Below, piece after piece: positions 61,915-64,000 of a DNA stretch of 64,000 nt; the stretch's first letter is position 1, and every line of letters begins with the position of its first letter. Location of the stretch: assembly GCA_902727915.1 (NCBI GenBank), contig CACVAU010000042.1:48440-112439 (forward strand), read 5' to 3'. A program made the translations under genes and the position numbers. This DNA is from an uncultured Sulfurovum sp. (GTDB lineage Bacteria; Campylobacterota; Campylobacteria; Campylobacterales; Sulfurovaceae). The notes under the pieces are model-generated. The model was not told where the DNA came from. It did not search any database and was given only the letters and a program-made list of their open reading frames with translations.

Positions 61915-63330
61915 TTATACTATCCTACAATCCCATTCTGGAAAATGTTTTCTAACATAAGCATTTAGCTCTTTTTCTGCTTGGGAATATGTTTTATTAA
62001 TTTCTCCTGTATTCCTTCTACTTAAGCCGACAATCATACCAGCACCAACAGTGTTGTTACTAATACGATCAACAACAATAAAACTACCAGCCAAACGATT
62101 TTCATTGTATGCATCAGCAGCAATTGGACGTGTCAATACCATTCTACATGAAGCGATGTCATTAAGCTTTAATTGATTCACTTCTGTTTTTTCATAGGTA
62201 TTTACATCAACTTTATAGTTAATTTTTTCAAAGCTTCCTGTTACAACTGATGTGGCACGTTTGATATCGTACACTTTATCACTTCGCATTGGTTTTTCAT
62301 CCATCCAAACCAACATGACTTTTAAGTTATTGGAAACACTTGGAAGATTATTAGTATGGACAATCATATCTCCTCTACTAATATCTACTTCATCTTTTGT
62401 TGTAAGGGTAATTGCCATCGGAGCAGATGCATCCTCAACGGTTACCATTCGGTTACTTTCTGTAATATTACCTGCATCAATAATACTTTTTACTTTAGTT
62501 GTTTTGCCTGAAGGTAATATTGTAATATCATCACCAACTTTAACTGAACCACCTGCGATGGTTCCACAAAACCCTCTAAAATCAAGATTAGGACGATTAA
62601 CATATTGAATAGGAAATCTAAAGTTTTCACTTACAGATTCTTTGCTAATATCCATTGTATTGAGTAAGTTTAAAAGCGTTTCCCCTTTATACCAAGGTGT
62701 TTTTTCACTTCTATCTACAACATTGTCCCCATCTAAGGCACTCATAGGAATATAATAAGTGTTTTTAATGTTTAATTCATCAGCTAACTGGCTGTAAGCA
62801 TTTTTAATTTCATTAAAAGTAGCCTGATCAAAGTCCACTAAATCCATTTTATTAATGGCAACAACAACATGTTTAATGCCTAAAAGGCTTACAATAAAAC
62901 TGTGTCGTCTTGTTTGTGTTAAAATACCTTTTCTAGCATCAATTAAGATAATAGCCACATCAGCTGTTGAGGCACCTGTGACCATATTACGTGTATATTG
63001 TTCATGTCCTGGCGTGTCAGCGATAATAAACTTACGATTTTCTGTGGTAAAAAAACGGTAAGCCACATCAATGGTAATACCTTGTTCACGTTCACTTTGG
63101 AGACCATCAACAAGCAATGCCATATCTATTTTTTCATTGGTTGTTCCGTATTTTTTACTTTCACTTTCTGCTGCTGCTAATTGGTCATCAAAAATCATTT
63201 TAGAATCGTATAACATTCTTCCAATAAGCGTACTTTTACCATCATCCACTGATCCACATGTTAAAAATCTTAACATATCTTTATGTTCATGCTCTTTTAA
63301 GTAAGCTTCTATATTTGTTGAATTATCCAT
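61915..63330 (-). CDS. cysN: Sulfate adenylyltransferase large subunit CysN
   Basis: GTPase subunit of ATP sulfurylase, 471 aa. GTPase motifs: GSVDDGKSTLIGRML (P-loop), DTPGHEQYTRNMVTGAS, and AINKMDLVDF; beta-barrel domains follow with VNRPNLDFRGFCGTI. The form without a fused CysC domain, in line with the separate cysC. Its ATG overlaps the cysD stop by one base (TAATG). It serves sulfur assimilation, or activates sulfate for surface glycans; no sulfotransferase is seen here to support the latter. Confidence 0.96.
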   Translation of the reverse strand: MDNSTNIEAYLKEHEHKDMLRFLTCGSVDDGKSTLIGRMLYDSKMIFDDQLAAAESESKKYGTTNEKIDMALLVDGLQSEREQGITIDVAYRFFTTENRKFIIADTPGHEQYTRNMVTGASTADVAIILIDARKGILTQTRRHSFIVSLLGIKHVVVAINKMDLVDFDQATFNEIKNAYSQLADELNIKNTYYIPMSALDGDNVVDRSEKTPWYKGETLLNLLNTMDISKESVSENFRFPIQYVNRPNLDFRGFCGTIAGGSVKVGDDITILPSGKTTKVKSIIDAGNITESNRMVTVEDASAPMAITLTTKDEVDISRGDMIVHTNNLPSVSNNLKVMLVWMDEKPMRSDKVYDIKRATSVVTGSFEKINYKVDVNTYEKTEVNQLKLNDIASCRMVLTRPIAADAYNENRLAGSFIVVDRISNNTVGAGMIVGLSRRNTGEINKTYSQAEKELNAYVRKHFPEWDCRIV

Positions 63331-64000
63331 TAAAAGTATCCCTCTATTTTTTTAAGTTCCATTGCACCTTCTTGATCTTTATCAATGACTCTTCCTTCTC
63401 TTTCAGAACTGGTAGAAAGTAACATCTCTTTGATAATCTCAGGTAAGGTTGCTGCTGTTGAGTTTATGGCTCCTGTCAAGGGGTAACAACCAAGTGTTCT
63501 AAAGCGTACCATCTCTTTTTTAGCTGTAGCACTTAGTTCTTCTGGCATACGGTTATCATCAACCATTACTTTTGTTCCTTCATACTCTACTACAGGACGT
63601 TCTTTTGCAAAATAAAGATCAGGAATAGGGATTCCTTCTAAATAAATATATTGCCAAACATCTAACTCTGTCCAGTTACTAATTGGGAATACGCGAACAC
63701 TTTCTCCTTTTTGAATAGCTGTATTGTAAATATTCCAAAGTTCTGGTCGTTGGTTTTTAGGATCCCATCTATGGTGTTTATCTCTAAAAGAAAAGATTCT
63801 CTCTTTGGCTCGACTTTTTTCTTCATCACGTCTTGCACCACCGATAATTGCATCATAACCACCAGCATTAAGAGCTTGTTTTAAACCTTGTGTTTTCATA
63901 ATGTCGGTATGTACTTTACTTCCATGTTCAAAAGGAGAAATATTCATATCAATTCCTTCTGGATTAGAATGCACAAGTAAGTCAAAGCCTAAATCTTTAA
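63330..64000 (-). CDS. cysD: Sulfate adenylyltransferase small subunit CysD, 5' end outside the window
   Basis: The reading frame stays open past 64000, and the upstream residues [16 protein letters not shown] fit the family, so the in-frame ATG at 63974 is internal. [58 protein letters not shown] and EREGRVID are CysD hallmarks. About 222 of some 300 residues are visible. It forms ATP sulfurylase with CysN. Confidence 0.96.
   Translation of the reverse strand, partial: KDLGFDLLVHSNPEGIDMNISPFEHGSKVHTDIMKTQGLKQALNAGGYDAIIGGARRDEEKSRAKERIFSFRDKHHRWDPKNQRPELWNIYNTAIQKGESVRVFPISNWTELDVWQYIYLEGIPIPDLYFAKERPVVEYEGTKVMVDDNRMPEELSATAKKEMVRFRTLGCYPLTGAINSTAATLPEIIKEMLLSTSSEREGRVIDKDQEGAMELKKIEGYF

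Noticed and set aside
62252..62608. A 118-residue open frame on the plus strand inside cysN
   Set aside because: It is a shadow of the cysN frame; cysN is intact and conserved across this stretch.
1..64000. tRNA genes, CRISPR arrays and insertion sequences
   Set aside because: I looked for TPsiC-arm-like GGTTCGAATCC, regular short direct repeats and transposase frames and saw none; only the short palindromic repeats are reported.

Overview
The window is about 64 kb of A+T-rich, densely packed bacterial chromosome. The gene set points to a free-living member of the Campylobacterota (Sulfurimonas/Sulfurovum/Arcobacter-like): a FabL-type enoyl-ACP reductase in a dapA-fabL-pgsA block, rseP-yggS, argC behind greA, a FIST-domain histidine kinase, a class A RNase P RNA, and a dTDP-rhamnose/nonulosonate surface-polysaccharide locus. 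The genus cannot be fixed by reading alone.

Layout. 0-5 kb: the 3' end of an unknown gene, two unrecognised acidic proteins, a channel shaped like a prokaryotic ionotropic glutamate receptor, and an OmpR-type two-component pair. 5-9.3 kb (minus): mltG plus a pqiA-pqiA-pqiB-pqiC lipid-transport operon with PqiA split into two genes. 9.3-12.4 kb (plus): a membrane protein, an AmgK-like kinase and selO. 12.4-18.4 kb: an accessory stretch with a small secreted peptide preceded by an 11-bp-phased repeat array, two lipoproteins, a caspase-fold lipoprotein coupled to an outer-membrane barrel gene, and a convergent HTH regulator. 18.6-29 kb: greA-argC, then rseP-yggS-FIST kinase, pgsA, fabL, dapA and an M16 peptidase; a 109-bp palindromic element sits between fabL and pgsA. 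29-33 kb: a porin with 11-bp tandem repeats in its promoter, and a large soluble double-AAA+ protein joining a ClpA/B-like module to an FtsH-like module. 33-42 kb: murC, a DapC-like aminotransferase, a tandem thioredoxin-fold protein, a zinc metallopeptidase, dnaX, an orphan HlyD-like protein and rnpB.

42-64 kb is a surface-polysaccharide locus, almost all on the minus strand. From its upstream end it reads cysD-cysN-cysC (sulfate activation), a 680-bp gap, rmlA-rmlC-rmlD-rmlB (dTDP-L-rhamnose), a UDP-HexNAc epimerase/dehydrogenase pair (UDP-HexNAc uronate), left-handed-beta-helix acyltransferases, a fused SpsF-NeuB enzyme, a GT2-CMP-sugar-synthetase-like fusion, a Wzx flippase, a sialyltransferase-like protein, a Wzy-like polymerase, a DUF1972 (rhamnosyl)transferase and a YjbH outer-membrane protein. 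The initiating sugar-phosphate transferase is on the opposite strand and convergent. The glycan is therefore probably a Wzx/Wzy-type polymer with rhamnose, a HexNAc uronate and a nonulosonate-like sugar. The 46.8-54.9 kb genes look more A+T-rich than the rest, as is usual for exchanged O-antigen or capsule cores.

Most unusual items: the AAA+ chimera, whose first Walker B glutamate is alanine and whose FtsH-type HExxH is RExxH; the two 11-bp-phased promoter arrays; the palindromic element family; the glutamate-receptor-like channel without a potassium filter; the two cytidylyltransferase fusions; and the caspase-lipoprotein/barrel pair. I saw no tRNA, CRISPR array or insertion sequence.
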